Of a stretch of DNA of 64,000 bases, positions 62,121-64,000 are shown piece by piece. This DNA comes from an uncultured Clostridia bacterium (GTDB lineage: Bacteria > Bacillota > Clostridia > Oscillospirales > Ruminococcaceae). Both the position numbers and the translations under genes were made by a program. The stretch's first letter is position 1. Each line of letters opens with the position of its first letter. The notes below the pieces were generated by a model. That model was not told the origin of the DNA, did no database searches, and was given only the letters and a program-made list of their open reading frames with translations. The stretch is taken from the NCBI GenBank assembly GCA_947630555.1, contig CANRIA010000001.1, positions 1 through 64,000 on the forward strand, written 5' to 3'.

Positions 62121-63482
62121 TTGGATCTTTTTGAAAAGAATTTGCAGGAGATAGAAAAGCGCTATCCTGCCCAAAGCGCGGAAAACGAAACGGCGGAAGA
62201 TACAGATGAAGGCGCTGAAAATACCGAAACTTCGCCAAAAGCTGCGGGCAGAAAGGGCGATTTTGACGATATATTCTGGGGCTCGGTAATGACTGCGACA
62301 TACAGAAAGCAGAGCAACACTGCGGCGTTTTTCAGGGCGGTGTGCATAACTATTGTTATAATTCTGCTGATGTATATGATGTCATCTATAATACTTGGCA
62401 AAGGCTGGATAACAAACACTTTGCTGCATGCCTCGGACAAGATGAACTTTACTCTGCCGCTTTATGAGCCGCCAAAAATGGACGAAAGCGATTATATGTC
62501 CGACGGCAGCGGAAGATACACCACCGAGGGGCTTGCAAAGGCGCTTACGCCTTCAGTGGTATCGGTAGTGGTTTATTACGATGTTACACCGACAACGGTA
62601 ATAGGCGGTTCTACGCAGGGTTCGGGAATAATTATAACCGAGGACGGATATATTGTTACCAACGCGCACGTTGTTGATAATTCGCCTATACTTATAAAAG
62701 TTATTCTGCACGACGACACGCCGTATTCAGCAAGGGTGGTGGGCAGCGACCCAAAGACCGACCTTGCGGTTTTGAAGATAGAGGCAAAAGGTCTTTCGCC
62801 TGCGGTGTTTGCTGATTCTGACAGCGTTTCGCCGGGCGAAGAAGTCGTTGCAATAGGCAGCCCTGCCGGTCTTTACGGCTCAATAACAAAAGGCGTGGTT
62901 TCGGCTGTGGGCAGAGAGATAAGAACACAGGTTGAAAACATTGAAATGGAATGTATACAGATAGATGCGGCTATAAACCCCGGAAATTCTGGCGGCGCGC
63001 TGTTCAATATGTGGGGACAGGTGGTAGGCGTTATATCTTCAAAACTTTCGGCGACTTATTATGACGGCATAGGTTTTGCAATATCTACAAAAGCTGCAAA
63101 GCCGATAATTGAGCAGCTTATAGAATATGGCAGCATACAAGACCGCGTGCGCATAGGCATAACGTTTGTGGGAGTCGATGAAGTATCTGCTGAAAGCTAC
63201 GGCTACCCGTGTGCAGGGCTTTATATTGCAAAAATAGACGAAAACTGCGACATAAGCAATACCGAACTTTTGGTGGGCGATTTTATAACGCACATAAACG
63301 GCATAAAGGTAACAAGCCTCAGCGAGACTATGAAGGCAGTCTCGGGCATGAAGCCGGGCGATGAAGTTACCGCTGATGTTGTAAGAATAGACCCCGAAGG
63401 CGGCACGATAAACTTTAAGATAACTTTCAAACTGGAAAAGGACAACACCGCAACGCAGGGCTTCGTTGAAAAGGAAGACTAA
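62121..63482 (+). CDS. HtrA/DegP-like serine protease with PDZ domain
   Basis: A 453-residue membrane-anchored protease. An acidic cytoplasmic N-terminus is followed by one membrane segment (about 72-92) and a trypsin-like domain with His183 (TNAHVVD), Asp214 (KTDLAVLK) and Ser290 (NPGNSGGAL). A C-terminal PDZ domain (about 345-440) is present. I choose the TTG start at 62121: AGAGGTGA lies 7 nt upstream and no ATG is well placed (an ATG-less frame otherwise extends into the kinase gene). Cell-surface quality control, probably regulated with the two-component system. Confidence 0.9.
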   Translation: MDLFEKNLQEIEKRYPAQSAENETAEDTDEGAENTETSPKAAGRKGDFDDIFWGSVMTATYRKQSNTAAFFRAVCITIVIILLMYMMSSIILGKGWITNTLLHASDKMNFTLPLYEPPKMDESDYMSDGSGRYTTEGLAKALTPSVVSVVVYYDVTPTTVIGGSTQGSGIIITEDGYIVTNAHVVDNSPILIKVILHDDTPYSARVVGSDPKTDLAVLKIEAKGLSPAVFADSDSVSPGEEVVAIGSPAGLYGSITKGVVSAVGREIRTQVENIEMECIQIDAAINPGNSGGALFNMWGQVVGVISSKLSATYYDGIGFAISTKAAKPIIEQLIEYGSIQDRVRIGITFVGVDEVSAESYGYPCAGLYIAKIDENCDISNTELLVGDFITHINGIKVTSLSETMKAVSGMKPGDEVTADVVRIDPEGGTINFKITFKLEKDNTATQGFVEKED

Positions 63483-63540
63483 AATAGTTAAATCATTAAC
63501 TGCAAACATTGATTTTTTACCGATTATACACAGAACCTTA

Positions 63541-63569
63541 TTGACACGCCGAAAGATTTAAGATATAAT
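63541..63569 (+). promoter_or_regulatory. Consensus promoter of the terminal lipoprotein gene
   Basis: Perfect -35 TTGACA (63541-63546), 17-bp spacer, perfect -10 TATAAT (63564-63569). Confidence 0.88.
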
Positions 63570-63613
63570 AATTATAGTGAGTTTTTATGTTGATTTTACA
63601 GAGGTAGATATAT

Positions 63614-64000
63614 ATGAAGAAGATACGGGTAGTTCTTATATCTGCGGCGGCTGCGGCAATTACGCTTACGGGCTGTATGAATGTCAGCGGCGGCGAATAT
63701 TATGTTACTCTGCCCCCTGCGCCTATAGCAAACGGTGATTCCCCCACTGTCAGCGGCATTGCTGCTGACAGTATTGTCACCACTCCGCCCGTAAGTGAAG
63801 CGCCCGAAAGCGAAACTCTTGGCGGCACTACTATAGTAGCTGTGGAGCTTGACAGTGACGGAAACATTGTTACTGACAAAAACGGTGCGCCCGTTACCAC
63901 TATAATTTCTGAAAAATCGCCAACCGAAAGCGGCGATGGCAAGGAAAACGAAACTGCCGTCGGCACAAAAATGCAGACACTTTCAAGCACGCCGTTTTAC
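63614..64000 (+). CDS. Lipoprotein, 5' part only (cut by window end)
   Basis: The first 129 codons of a gene running off the window. The ATG at 63614 follows AGAGGT. A signal peptide with a TLTGC lipobox (Cys about residue 20) precedes a low-complexity Ser/Thr/Pro/Glu/Asp-rich region (residues 25-129) typical of a cell-wall-spanning linker. The functional domain, if any, lies beyond the edge, so no function is assigned. Confidence 0.8.
   Translation, partial: MKKIRVVLISAAAAAITLTGCMNVSGGEYYVTLPPAPIANGDSPTVSGIAADSIVTTPPVSEAPESETLGGTTIVAVELDSDGNIVTDKNGAPVTTIISEKSPTESGDGKENETAVGTKMQTLSSTPFY

Overview
The window looks like a chromosomal segment of a Gram-positive, spore-forming, anaerobic member of the Clostridia, most likely Oscillospirales/Ruminococcaceae-like (placement inferred). 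Evidence: a cotJABC spore-coat operon, a CotH-type lipoprotein, a CIRCE-controlled groESL operon, Firmicute-type LexA boxes (GAAC-N4-GTTC), strong AGGAGG ribosome binding sites, many TTGACA-N17-TATAAT promoters, ferredoxin-type redox enzymes, a GTP-type PEP carboxykinase and a GGGtGRT/NifU-like pair. I see no tRNA, rRNA, CRISPR array, transposase or prophage.

Layout. 0.1-3 kb: secG, cotJABC, and a LytTR regulator with a LiaF-like membrane partner. 3-12.3 kb (minus): a probable long transcript manA-glcK-unknown-pyrC-pyrF-pyrK-pyrD-ruvX-DUF6472-cotH. It starts at a strong promoter upstream of manA and ends at a bidirectional terminator. 12.3-16.6 kb: two cytoplasmic glycoside hydrolases (GH26-like and GH2). 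16.6-24 kb (minus): a coiled-coil protein, coaD, rsmD, uvrA, uvrB and a RadC protein. uvrB has a promoter framed by two LexA boxes. 24-26 kb: pseudouridine synthase, TSCPD protein and HAD phosphatase. 26-27.5 kb: a gene-free mosaic of repeats. 27.5-28.8 kb: SOS-controlled Y-family polymerase. 28.9-32.2 kb: LysR regulator divergent from a small protein, an alpha/beta hydrolase and a lipoprotein-type aldo/keto reductase. 32.3-33.6 kb: an AT-rich DUF6270 gene. 33.8-35.5 kb: GGGtGRT and NifU-like pair. 35.7-40.2 kb: methyltransferase, polA, LacI regulator. 40.7-45.3 kb: CaCA antiporter; the operon AKR-ferredoxin / ECF S component / DUF1893 / degenerate RadC; and a flavoprotein. 45.3-47.2 kb: Hpt and REC-HD-GYP signalling proteins. 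47.5-53.6 kb: pckG, a large FtsX-like permease, aspartokinase. 54.2-59.6 kb: valS (with a short leader ORF) and groESL. 60-64 kb: OmpR-type two-component system, HtrA-like protease and the start of a lipoprotein gene.

The most unusual content is not protein coding. Four intergenic regions (25.97-27.53, 40.2-40.6, 53.7-54.2 and 57.0-57.6 kb) share two interspersed repeat types. The first is a roughly 200-330 bp element made of up to six hairpins. Its stems differ between copies but stay fully complementary, so structure is conserved rather than sequence. The second consists of arrays of 7-nt units (TTAGAnG, GAAGCAA and their complements) bracketing short conserved cores. In the first region two 78-bp inverted repeats flank 822 bp, which could allow inversion. 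Repeat sequence also supplies the last codons and stop of dinB and of the DUF6270 gene, and begins directly after the groEL stop.
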